Assembly: GCA_030537355.1 (NCBI GenBank)
Contig: JAUNNF010000002.1
Location: 1-64,000 of the forward strand
DNA from: Coriobacteriia bacterium
GTDB lineage: Bacteria; Actinomycetota; Coriobacteriia; Coriobacteriales; Eggerthellaceae
Length of the DNA stretch: 64,000 nt
Direction: 5' to 3'
Below the pieces are notes generated by a model, which was given only the letters and a program-made list of their open reading frames with translations, was not told the DNA's origin and did no database searches. A program made the position numbers and the translations under genes. Below are positions 1 through 9,280 of the stretch, one piece after another (within the stretch, counting starts at the first letter, position 1; each line of letters opens with the position of its first letter).

Positions 1-3000
1 GAGTATCAGTATATGCAATAGGATTTTTGCATTCTGCATCATAATAAAAAGCATCACCATATTTTATATAAATTTCACCAGTACCGCCCTCTCCCGGATC
101 GTCGTTTAATGTAAGCTTAAATACTTTAGCTTCCCATTTTGCATAAAGAACTGTATCTGTGTCAAATTCTGATGGGCTAATTCCTTCAATTAATTTTCCA
201 TTAGAAGCAAGAATTTGTTTTTTGTAATCATCTCCCTCTTTGGTAAAGTAACCTAAAAATTCATAACCAGCCTTTTTAGGTAGAGTTATACCATCAAATG
301 GAGTAGAGCATTCAATATTATGGAAAAATCCTACTGTTCTTTTTTCATAAAAGGCTAGTTGTCCTGGATCTTCTGCTCCATCACTATTAAGCTCTAGTGT
401 ATATATGCCATTTTGCCAAGATGCATCAAGTGTCATATCACTAGTAAAATCATAAAGCGTAAACCCATAACCTAGTGTACCTTTTTCTGTTATAACCTGA
501 AATCCTTGCTCACCTTGAGTGTAATACCCGCAAAATTTATAACCTGGATTGGTAGGAATTTTTAGAGTATCAGTATATGCAATAGGATTTTTGCATTCTG
601 CATCATAATAAAAAGCATCGCCATATTTTATATAAATTTCACCAGAACCGCCTGTTCCGGGACTGTCATTTAATGTGAGCTTAAACACTTTAGGCTCCCA
701 TTTTGCATAAAGTGTTGTATTCGATTTAAAATAGTTTGGTGCTATTCCTGTAACAAATTTTCCATCCGGTCCTATTATTTGCTCAACAAAACCAGTTTCG
801 TCTTTAGTGTAATAACCATCAAAATTATATTCAGATTTTTCTGGAATTTCTATTGTTTCTAATTTTTCAACACAATATCTAGTAGCATAGAACCCTGTGT
901 CATATTTTTGATAAAATTTCTCGGTACCTTCATGACCTTCATCTGCATCTTGATTATCAAGTGTTATTTCATAAATATTTGGTGTCCATTTTGTATATAC
1001 TATTCCATCTGCGCTAAACGTATCAAAATAATTATAAATTCTACCTTCTTCATCTGTAAATGGTCTATCAAGGTTTTCTGAGTCTTTATAAAAATATCCA
1101 TCAAACCTATAATTATCCTTAGACAATTTTGTTAATTTATCTTTTTTCTGTGTACACGCTAAATCTGTAAAAAAGCCTACATCATATTTTTCGTAAAATG
1201 TTTCCATTTTAGACGTTCCGTCATATGAATTAATTTCATAGATATTTGGTTCCCATATTGCTTTAATTTCAAAGGTTTGATCTGGACCAGCATTATAATA
1301 TATTCTATAATTAAAATCATAATCTAGGTCTTGTACCGTACCATCGTTCCAATATATTTTCCATCCTAAGAAAGAATAACCTTTTCTTTCAGCGCTATGT
1401 TTTTCTAAGCGTTCTCCAGCATTTATTGAATAAGTTTTATTGTAGAGTTCAACACTATAGGTATCTATCTGTGAAACTGCCTCAAAACAATCTTCCCAAT
1501 GTTTAGCTAATTCTTTTCCAAAGCTTTTTTCTGCAAATGACTTGATATCAACATTGCTATCATGATAAACTCTGTTATCTCGAATATTACTATGACAAGA
1601 GGAATTGTTTGCATATATATAATCGCCCTTATAATCATCCCCACTCTTGTTTGTTTTATCAAATACACATTGCTTAACAGAAGAATCCGTTCCGTACGAT
1701 CCGATATATATTGCACCTCCATCTTCATCACTAGTATTGTTTTTGAAATAACAATTTGTTACTTTATTTGAGGAAGCACGTAACATTAAAGCTCCACCTT
1801 CGTCGTTTTCGGCGCGATTATTAATAAAATCTATATGATCTATTGATGTATTATTTCCTTCATCACCATTTACAGAGGTGTATATTGCTCCGCCATAATC
1901 TTCAGCTACACAATTTATAATACAACTACCATTCGTTAATTGTCCATTTTTTGAAAGACCTAATTGTTTTTGAAAATCATCATTAAAATTTCCTTTTATA
2001 GTAGCATAATTACTATCAATTTCAATTCCTCCACCCTTAACAGCCCTACAACCATCTATTGTTGTATTAATTAATGAAAACTCAGTATAATCCTTGAAAG
2101 TATAAATTGCACCTCCTAAACTGTCACATTTACATGTATCAAAAATACAATCATCAAAACAGAAACTATCATATTTCGTTTCTGAAGAAATAGCTCCTCC
2201 ATTATCCAAGCAAGAACAATTGCTAAATAATGTATGAGTAAACTTGTAGTTTGAGTGACTACTAGAAGCGCCATCTGAGCCATCAGTAGCTATTGCTCCT
2301 CCACTATCATCAGCATTACAATTCATAAAAGAACATTTATCAAAATTCATTAATTCATGATTGCTTTTAATGTAAATAGCACCACCGTCTGTGCTTGTAG
2401 TTTTGCATTTACTAAAAAAACAATTTGTAAAATTTATAGATGCGTCTGCAGAAGGTTGTCTATTAATATAAAAGCTTCCGCCTGTTTTAGCATATCCTGT
2501 AAAATAACAATTAGTAAAATCTGACGATTTCTCGTTATTGTTTTCAAAATAAACATGACCTCCATCACTAGGAAAATCATCTTCGTTTGAAGGTTTTGTA
2601 AAATTAACATATGATGCATGTATTGAAGCAGGTGAGCCACTAACTTTTATGGTTGAGTTCTGATTAGACTCCTGTATGTAGCCATAATTAGCTTCGTCTA
2701 CTCCATTTAAATATAGTGTTCCTTCAACATTAATTAACTGAAACGAATCATCATCATTTTGAGAATACAACGTATGTGTTCCTAAATCAACTGTAAGTTT
2801 TTTACCAACAGGAACATTTATTGTTTGATCTTTATACATAATATTTAAATTGTCATAAAGTTCAATACGAAGAGATGGTTCATTTATCCAATAAATATCC
2901 ATAGCATATTTTACATCGTAACTGTTTTGAAAATCGTAATACTCCCCCCTATCAGTTATAATTCTGCCAATTATTTTATTTTTTGCTTTTTCGTCTTTTT

Positions 3001-3232
3001 TCTTATCATTTTGAGCATCTGTCGCTTTAAAGGCTTTACCATCCTCAGTTTGTTGTTTTTTGTCCTCTATAACTTCCTTCTTCGTCTTAGAATCTTCAAT
3101 TTCAGTAGTATTTTGATTTTCATTGTTTATAACATCTGTTGCATTAGAAACGCCAACAAATAGAAAAGCCATAACCAAAGCAAAAACAAGTAATATTATT
3201 GCCAAATATTTTTTATTTTTTGTGTTATCCAT
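1..3232 (-). CDS. Giant surface protein with beta-helix and InlB-type repeats (3' end outside window)
   Basis: The reading frame runs from an ATG at 3232 off the left edge, about 1077 codons, and I saw no stop at the places I translated. It starts with a short basic segment and a hydrophobic signal peptide nearly identical to that of the next gene. An Asp/Lys/Glu-rich stretch follows, then a region of about 350 residues with repeated GGAI/GGG and N-C-x-F patterns typical of polymorphic-membrane-protein-like beta-helices. Last come InlB B-type (Flg_new/Listeria-Bacteroides) repeats of the form Y-E-K-Y-G-x-G-F-Y plus A-K-W. The likely role is adhesion or interaction at the cell surface. The C-terminal anchor lies outside the window. 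It is a tandem paralogue of the gene at 3288-9218, 55 bp away. Confidence 0.82.
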   Translation of the reverse strand, partial: MDNTKNKKYLAIILLVFALVMAFLFVGVSNATDVINNENQNTTEIEDSKTKKEVIEDKKQQTEDGKAFKATDAQNDKKKDEKAKNKIIGRIITDRGEYYDFQNSYDVKYAMDIYWINEPSLRIELYDNLNIMYKDQTINVPVGKKLTVDLGTHTLYSQNDDDSFQLINVEGTLYLNGVDEANYGYIQESNQNSTIKVSGSPASIHASYVNFTKPSNEDDFPSDGGHVYFENNNEKSSDFTNCYFTGYAKTGGSFYINRQPSADASINFTNCFFSKCKTTSTDGGAIYIKSNHELMNFDKCSFMNCNADDSGGAIATDGSDGASSSHSNYKFTHTLFSNCSCLDNGGAISSETKYDSFCFDDCIFDTCKCDSLGGAIYTFKDYTEFSLINTTIDGCRAVKGGGIEIDSNYATIKGNFNDDFQKQLGLSKNGQLTNGSCIINCVAEDYGGAIYTSVNGDEGNNTSIDHIDFINNRAENDEGGALMLRASSNKVTNCYFKNNTSDEDGGAIYIGSYGTDSSVKQCVFDKTNKSGDDYKGDYIYANNSSCHSNIRDNRVYHDSNVDIKSFAEKSFGKELAKHWEDCFEAVSQIDTYSVELYNKTYSINAGERLEKHSAERKGYSFLGWKIYWNDGTVQDLDYDFNYRIYYNAGPDQTFEIKAIWEPNIYEINSYDGTSKMETFYEKYDVGFFTDLACTQKKDKLTKLSKDNYRFDGYFYKDSENLDRPFTDEEGRIYNYFDTFSADGIVYTKWTPNIYEITLDNQDADEGHEGTEKFYQKYDTGFYATRYCVEKLETIEIPEKSEYNFDGYYTKDETGFVEQIIGPDGKFVTGIAPNYFKSNTTLYAKWEPKVFKLTLNDSPGTGGSGEIYIKYGDAFYYDAECKNPIAYTDTLKIPTNPGYKFCGYYTQGEQGFQVITEKGTLGYGFTLYDFTSDMTLDASWQNGIYTLELNSDGAEDPGQLAFYEKRTVGFFHNIECSTPFDGITLPKKAGYEFLGYFTKEGDDYKKQILASNGKLIEGISPSEFDTDTVLYAKWEAKVFKLTLNDDPGEGGTGEIYIKYGDAFYYDAECKNPIAYTDT

Positions 3233-3287
3233 ACACAAACCACCAATCTTTTTTTTGTTTATTATACCAAAAAAGTGAATTATATAG

Positions 3288-6200
3288 TTATTTTCGATGT
3301 TTTAGAAGATATCTTCCAGACAAAGCCAAAACACCAACTGATAAAATTATTATACAAATAATTATTCCTAACAAATCAAAACCACCGTTTGGAGCATCGT
3401 TTTGCGAATTATCATTAGCTAAATTAGTTGATGAATTATCATTATTATCTGAATTGTCATTATTAGCATTGTTGTCATTATTGCCATTATTTATATAATT
3501 ATTAGTATCATTGTTTCCTCCATGAGACGGATCATCATGTGGATCAACATCAGGACTAGTTATTTGCTTAAAATAAACATTAATTTCGACATCTCCAGCT
3601 GGCATTATAAATGAATAGTTTTTGTCAATTTGTAAGTCTTTAGGTGATATTGTTTCAATTTTATCGAGCTGATTATTGCTTTCAGGAATAATGGTTAAAG
3701 TAATTTTATCTCCCATAACGGCGCTATCTTTATCAACAAAAGTCTTACCTTGTCCTAAAGAATTTACTTTAATATTGTAATAATGAAGTTTCCATTTTGC
3801 ATAAAGCATTGTATCCGAGTCAAATTCTGTAGAACTAATTTCTTCCGCTAATGTTCCATCAGAATTAAGTATTTGCTTATCAAAATCATCCCCTTCTTTT
3901 GTAAAATAACCTTCAAAATCATATCCGGTTTTTTTAGGAAGCGTAATGTGGTCAAATTGTGTAGTACATTCAATATTATGGAAAAAACCTACTGTTCTTT
4001 TTTCATAAAAAGCTAATTGTCCTTGATAATCTGCTCCATTACTATTAAGTTCGAGAGTATATACACCTTCTTGCCAAAATGCCTTAAGAGTTATATCTTC
4101 AGTACATGTATAATAAGATAAACCATAGTTAAGTGTGCCTTTTTCGTTAATAATTTGAGCAGTAAGTTCTCCCTCTTCAACAGTATAATATCCACAAAAT
4201 TTATAACCTGGATTAGTAGGAATATTTAGTGCGTCTGTGTCTTTAATAGGGTTATTGCATTCCGCATCATAATAAAAGCCTATTCCATATTTTTCATAGA
4301 ATTGTTTACTACCACCCTCTCCCGGAGAATCATCTAAAGTGATTTTAAAAACTTTAGGTGTCCATTTTGCAACAAGAGTTGTATGAGAAGTGAAATATTT
4401 AGCATCAATTCCACTGACAAGTTTTCCATCGGTTCCTACAATAAGTTTATTGTTTGTATTAAAATAACCTTCAAACTCATAACCCGTTTTTACAGGAAGA
4501 TTAATTTTTTCAAAAAGGGTAGTACACTCAATATTATGGAAAAATCCAATGTCATATTTCTCGTAAAATACAGAAGTTCCTTGATGAGTTGGATCTGCAC
4601 CTTGATTGTCAAGAGTTATTTTGTAAACATGTTCCCATGAAGCTTTAAGTACAGTATCTTCTGTAAAATAAGTGTATGGAATACCTGAATTTAATTCACC
4701 TTCTTCATTTACGATTTGAGCATTACCATCACTTGTGTAATATCCACAAAAATCATATCCCTCACGAGTTGGAATTTTTAAAGGATTTATTATTTCATCT
4801 TCGCATTTTTCATCAGAATAAAAACCATCTTCAAATTTTTCATAGAATTGTTCACTACCACCCTCTCCCGGAGAATCATCTAAAGTAATTTTAAAAACTT
4901 TAGGTGTCCATTTTGCAACAAGAGTTGTATGAGAAGTGAAATATTTAGCATCAATTCCAATGACAAGTTTTCCATCAGCGCCTATTATAAGTTTATCTTC
5001 AGAGTCCTTATTTTCAAAATAACCTTTAAATTCATAACCTGTTTTTACAGGTAGCACAATCTTATCAAATTTAGTTGTACATTCAATATTATGAAAAAAT
5101 CCAATGTCATATTTCTCATATAACACAGAAGAACCTTGATGATCTTGGTCTGCACCTTTATTATCTAAGGTAATTTTGTATACATGTTCCCATGAAGCTT
5201 TAAGCTCAGTATCCTCAGTAAAATAAGTATAAGGTATACCCTTATTTAGATAACCTTCTTCATCAATAATTTGCGTGTTACCATCACTTGTATAATATCC
5301 ACAAAAATCATAACCTTCGCGAGTTGGAAGATTTAATGGATCGACTATTGCATGTTCACATTTTTCATCAGAATAAAAACCATCTTCAAATTTTTCATAG
5401 AATTGTCCACTACCGCCCTCTCCAGGATCATCATCTAATGTAATTTTAAATACTTTAACTGTCCATTTTGCAACAAGAGTTGTATGAGAAGTGAAATATT
5501 TAGCATCAATTCCACTGACAAGTTTTCCATCGGTTCCTATTATAAGTTTATCTTCTGAACCTTTATTTTCAAAATAACCTTCAAAATCATAACCCGTTTT
5601 TACAGGTAGCACAATCTTGTCAAATTTAGTTGTACATTCAATATTATGAAAAAATCCGAGATCATATTTCTCATAAAACACAGGAGTTCCTTGATGACTT
5701 GGATCTGCACCTTGATTATCTAAAGTAATTTTATAAACATGTTCCCATGAAGCTTTAAGTACAGTATCTTCTGTAAAATATGTGTATGGAATACCTGAAT
5801 TTAATTCACCTTCTTCATTTACGATTTGAGCATTACCATCACTTGTGTAATATCCACAAAAATCATATCCCTCACGAGTTGGAATTTTTAAAGGATTTAT
5901 TATTTCATCTTCGCATTTTTCATCAGAATAAAAACCATCTTCAAATTTTTCATAGAATTGTTCACTACCACCCTCTCCCGGAGAATCATCTAAAGTAATT
6001 TTAAAAACTTTAGGTGTCCATTTTGCAACAAGAGTTGTATGAGAAGTGAAATATTTAGCATCAATTCCACTGACAAGTTTTCCATCGGTTCCTATTATAA
6101 GTTTATCTTCTGAACCTTTATTTTCAAAATAACCTTCAAAATCATAACCCGTTTTTACAGGTAGCACAATCTTGTCAAATTTAGTTGTACATTCTTCATC

Positions 6201-9200
6201 TTGAAAAAATCCTACATCATATTTTTCATAAAACAATTCAGTCCCAGGATCATCAGCCTTTTGATTGTCGAGCGTTATCGTATACACATCGGTCCATTTT
6301 GCTTTTAGCACAGTATCGCTTGTAAAGTAAGTTTCTGAAATTTGATCAGTTTTATTACCTTCTTCGTCAATAAGCTTTGTATTATTAGAATAATAACCAC
6401 AAAAATCAAAACCACTACGTGTTGGAATAGTTATCGGAAAGCTTAATTTATCATGACATTCTGAATCACTATAAAATCCTTCGTTGTATTTTTCGTAAAA
6501 AGAATCAATACCACCTTCGCCTGAATCTTTGTTTAGGCTAATCGTATAAATCTTTGGCTCCCATTTGGCAAGTATCAAAGTATGTGAAGTAAACTTTAAA
6601 GCATTAACTTGAATTTCGCCTTTTTCATCAATTATTTGGTCAACTAATACCTTTCCATCACTAGTATAATATCCTTTAAAATCATAACCTTCTCTAACTG
6701 GAATATCGACTTTTTCAATCCTGGTAGAAGGAGAACATTTTTGCTCTGAATAAAATCCATCACCATATTTTTCATAAATATAGTTATAAGACTTAGCACC
6801 TGTATTGTCTAATGTAATTTCATAAACCTTTGGTTCCCATTTTGCAAGTATCTTAGTACCATCAGAAGTAAATTTTGAAGCATGAGCTTTAATTACTCCT
6901 TTTTCATCAATTATCTGGTCGACTAATACCTTACCATCACTAGTATAATATCCTTTAAAATCATAATTTTCTCTCTCTGGAATATTAACTTTATCAATCT
7001 TGGCAGAATCTGGACAAGTTTGATCTGAATAAAATCCGTCACCATATTTTTCATAAATTTGACCACTACCGCCTGACCCAGAAGCATCATCTAATGTTAT
7101 TTTATAGACATTAGGAATCCACTTTGGATAAAGTTCTGCTTTGTCAAGAAATACAGTAGCATCCACATTAAAAGATCCGTCCTGATTAATAATTTGCTTG
7201 TCAAATTGACCATCTTTTTTTATTGTGTAATAACCATCAAAAGTATAATTATCTTTTGTAGGAGGCGGAATTTTGTCTACTTCACTTTCACCTGCTCGAT
7301 CCCAATAAAAACCTTTTTCATATATTTCATAAATTCGGTGAATAAGTATGTCGTCTCTATGAATTATTATCTCATATGTATTTGCACTGAATAATGGTAT
7401 TACATAATAGGGTGTAAATGTTCTGTAAAGTTTATTAAATACTACATTTGTAGGAACATCGGGAGAATTCCATTCACGTTGTTCCCAATATTGAAATTCA
7501 TATCCTGTTTTTTGTGGTGGAACTAGATATTTTTCATCCACGTAATCACCGGGATTAACTTTTATAGTATCGTATTCTGAAGTAGCATTTCCTATGCGGA
7601 CATCATATTTAGGCCAAACTATAAGAAAATCAAAATGTCCTTTTAGCTCATCTTCTGTTTGTGGAATTTTATTGTTAAACATTCCTGGATCTGGCCCAGG
7701 TTGAGTAGTATATACGCGGTTATCCTTAATTGTTTGAAAAGTATCAGAATCGTCAATATAAACCTCATTAGCTTTATTATCCTCGTCTTCTAATCCACAA
7801 GTATTATTATAAAATAAGCAATATTCTATGATGCTCTCATCTCCATACGTGCCAACATAAATAGCTCCACCTGTTCCAGATTTTAAAGCTTTATTCCCTT
7901 GAAAAAGACAATTTGTTACTTTATTTTTACTTCCTCTTAAACATAAAGCACCACCATTACCATCTGTTGTATGATTATTCTTAAAATCAACATGATCTAT
8001 GGTAATATAGTTACCGCAACCAGATGCACTAGAAGTATAAATAGCTCCACCGTAGTAATCTCCATCTTCTGTATAACAATCTTCAAATAAAGAACTATTT
8101 GTAAATTGTCCATTCTCAATTTTTCCAATATATGTAGGATCAAAATCTCCTTTAATGCTTGAATTGCTTCCGTCAAATGCAAAAGCACCACCATGATCGT
8201 TCGCATGACATTTAGAAAAAACTGTATTTTTTAAAGTATAAATTTGATTATCTTTCCAGCTTGCAATAGCACCGCCTTCTCCATCGCTGGAGCAACTTAA
8301 AAATTTACAATTATCCAAATTAAAAGAAACCTTTTCACCCTTGTTTTTAATTGCGCCACCATCTCCATCAGATTTTTTAGCACAGCTATTTCTAAAGGTA
8401 CAGTTTTCTAATGTGAATAATTGGCCAGCCTCATTACTTTTATTAATATAAATATTGCCGCCTTGGCCTGCAGTTCCTCCAGTGAACTGGCAGTTTTTAA
8501 AGCTGGAATTTTTAGTAACTTTTTCAAAATAGAAATGTCCTCCTTCTGACGGATATTCGCCTTCTATACATGGGCCTCCAAAATCAATATTTGAAACGTT
8601 CACTAATCCTGACTCTTCAATATTAATTGTTGATTCATCGCTTGATTCTCGAATTAATCCGTGATTATTTTCGTCTGTACCATATATATTTAATGTTCCT
8701 TTGTTGTTAATTAGCTGTTTCGAATCACCATCATCTTCAGAATATAACGTGTGTGTCCCTAAATATATATTAAGTAATTTACCCTGATTAACCTCAATAG
8801 TATTGTTAGACAAATTACAGTCTTTATAGAAAGTAACATTAAGAAATGACCAACCTTCCCAAGCAGTTTTTATATCACTAACTAAATCAGGACCTGAATA
8901 AAATTTAATTCCAAATTGTCCTTCATACGAAATCTCTCCCATTGCTTCTTCATTGTTATGTGAGGTTTTGCTGTTATCTTTATTTTCTTTAGCTTTATTG
9001 TTAGTGTCTATAGCTTTAGAATCTTCGATATCAACAGTCTGTTGTTGCTCATCTTTTTTAACATCTTGCGCCTTAGAATCTTCAATATCAGCAGTATTTT
9101 GATTTTCTTCATTGATAACATCTGATGCATTAGAAACGCCAACAAATAGAAAAGCCATAACCAAAGCAAAAACAAGTAATATTATTGCCAAATATTTTTT

Positions 9201-9218
9201 GTTATTTGTATTATCCAT
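3288..9218 (-). CDS. Giant surface protein, beta-helix stalk plus about 14 InlB-type repeats
   Basis: This is a 1976-residue protein. Residues about 8-31 form a signal peptide, followed by a charged linker with three EDSKA repeats. Residues about 110-500 hold a Pmp-like beta-helix with GGAI/GGAF and F-x-N/C motifs. Residues about 560-1830 hold roughly 14 InlB B/Flg_new repeats, each with Y-K-I-T-L-D, F-Y-E-K-Y, G-Y-D-F-x-G-Y and A-K-W motifs. An Asn/Asp-rich spacer, one hydrophobic segment and a basic tail end the protein. Unlike the other surface proteins here it has no TGD motif before the last hydrophobic segment. The repeat DNA is nearly identical between units, so copy number may vary. 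An adhesin or stalk role is an inference from the architecture. Confidence 0.9.
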   Translation of the reverse strand: MDNTNNKKYLAIILLVFALVMAFLFVGVSNASDVINEENQNTADIEDSKAQDVKKDEQQQTVDIEDSKAIDTNNKAKENKDNSKTSHNNEEAMGEISYEGQFGIKFYSGPDLVSDIKTAWEGWSFLNVTFYKDCNLSNNTIEVNQGKLLNIYLGTHTLYSEDDGDSKQLINNKGTLNIYGTDENNHGLIRESSDESTINIEESGLVNVSNIDFGGPCIEGEYPSEGGHFYFEKVTKNSSFKNCQFTGGTAGQGGNIYINKSNEAGQLFTLENCTFRNSCAKKSDGDGGAIKNKGEKVSFNLDNCKFLSCSSDGEGGAIASWKDNQIYTLKNTVFSKCHANDHGGAFAFDGSNSSIKGDFDPTYIGKIENGQFTNSSLFEDCYTEDGDYYGGAIYTSSASGCGNYITIDHVDFKNNHTTDGNGGALCLRGSKNKVTNCLFQGNKALKSGTGGAIYVGTYGDESIIEYCLFYNNTCGLEDEDNKANEVYIDDSDTFQTIKDNRVYTTQPGPDPGMFNNKIPQTEDELKGHFDFLIVWPKYDVRIGNATSEYDTIKVNPGDYVDEKYLVPPQKTGYEFQYWEQREWNSPDVPTNVVFNKLYRTFTPYYVIPLFSANTYEIIIHRDDILIHRIYEIYEKGFYWDRAGESEVDKIPPPTKDNYTFDGYYTIKKDGQFDKQIINQDGSFNVDATVFLDKAELYPKWIPNVYKITLDDASGSGGSGQIYEKYGDGFYSDQTCPDSAKIDKVNIPERENYDFKGYYTSDGKVLVDQIIDEKGVIKAHASKFTSDGTKILAKWEPKVYEITLDNTGAKSYNYIYEKYGDGFYSEQKCSPSTRIEKVDIPVREGYDFKGYYTSDGKVLVDQIIDEKGEIQVNALKFTSHTLILAKWEPKIYTISLNKDSGEGGIDSFYEKYNEGFYSDSECHDKLSFPITIPTRSGFDFCGYYSNNTKLIDEEGNKTDQISETYFTSDTVLKAKWTDVYTITLDNQKADDPGTELFYEKYDVGFFQDEECTTKFDKIVLPVKTGYDFEGYFENKGSEDKLIIGTDGKLVSGIDAKYFTSHTTLVAKWTPKVFKITLDDSPGEGGSEQFYEKFEDGFYSDEKCEDEIINPLKIPTREGYDFCGYYTSDGNAQIVNEEGELNSGIPYTYFTEDTVLKASWEHVYKITLDNQGADPSHQGTPVFYEKYDLGFFHNIECTTKFDKIVLPVKTGYDFEGYFENKGSEDKLIIGTDGKLVSGIDAKYFTSHTTLVAKWTVKVFKITLDDDPGEGGSGQFYEKFEDGFYSDEKCEHAIVDPLNLPTREGYDFCGYYTSDGNTQIIDEEGYLNKGIPYTYFTEDTELKASWEHVYKITLDNKGADQDHQGSSVLYEKYDIGFFHNIECTTKFDKIVLPVKTGYEFKGYFENKDSEDKLIIGADGKLVIGIDAKYFTSHTTLVAKWTPKVFKITLDDSPGEGGSEQFYEKFEDGFYSDEKCEDEIINPLKIPTREGYDFCGYYTSDGNAQIVNEEGELNSGIPYTYFTEDTVLKASWEHVYKITLDNQGADPTHQGTSVFYEKYDIGFFHNIECTTLFEKINLPVKTGYEFEGYFNTNNKLIVGTDGKLVSGIDAKYFTSHTTLVAKWTPKVFKITLDDSPGEGGSKQFYEKYGIGFYYDAECNNPIKDTDALNIPTNPGYKFCGYYTVEEGELTAQIINEKGTLNYGLSYYTCTEDITLKAFWQEGVYTLELNSNGADYQGQLAFYEKRTVGFFHNIECTTQFDHITLPKKTGYDFEGYFTKEGDDFDKQILNSDGTLAEEISSTEFDSDTMLYAKWKLHYYNIKVNSLGQGKTFVDKDSAVMGDKITLTIIPESNNQLDKIETISPKDLQIDKNYSFIMPAGDVEINVYFKQITSPDVDPHDDPSHGGNNDTNNYINNGNNDNNANNDNSDNNDNSSTNLANDNSQNDAPNGGFDLLGIIICIIILSVGVLALSGRYLLKHRK
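4345..6200 (-). repeat. Intragenic near-identical tandem units of about 550 bp
   Basis: Equivalent points of the repeat lie at 4351, 4897, 5452 and 6007, so the unit is 546-555 bp (about 185 residues, two InlB-type repeats each). The stretch 4681-4959 is identical by eye to 5791-6069, an offset of 1110 bp. Such long perfect direct repeats allow unit gain or loss by recombination, and they can also be collapsed or mis-ordered in an assembly. Confidence 0.9.
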
Positions 9219-9280
9219 ATTAAAACCGCCATTCCTTCCAAGTAATTATTATATCATAAATATAGTCAAGAGCACAAACC

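Noticed and set aside
4676-5998. Two identical plus-strand frames of about 70 codons at 4676 and 5780
   Set aside because: They are antisense shadows of the identical InlB-repeat units of the minus-strand gene.
9219-9280. Possible small RNA or gene between typA and the giant surface gene
   Set aside because: The 62 bp hold only a TATAAT-like element and the ribosome binding site of the surface gene.
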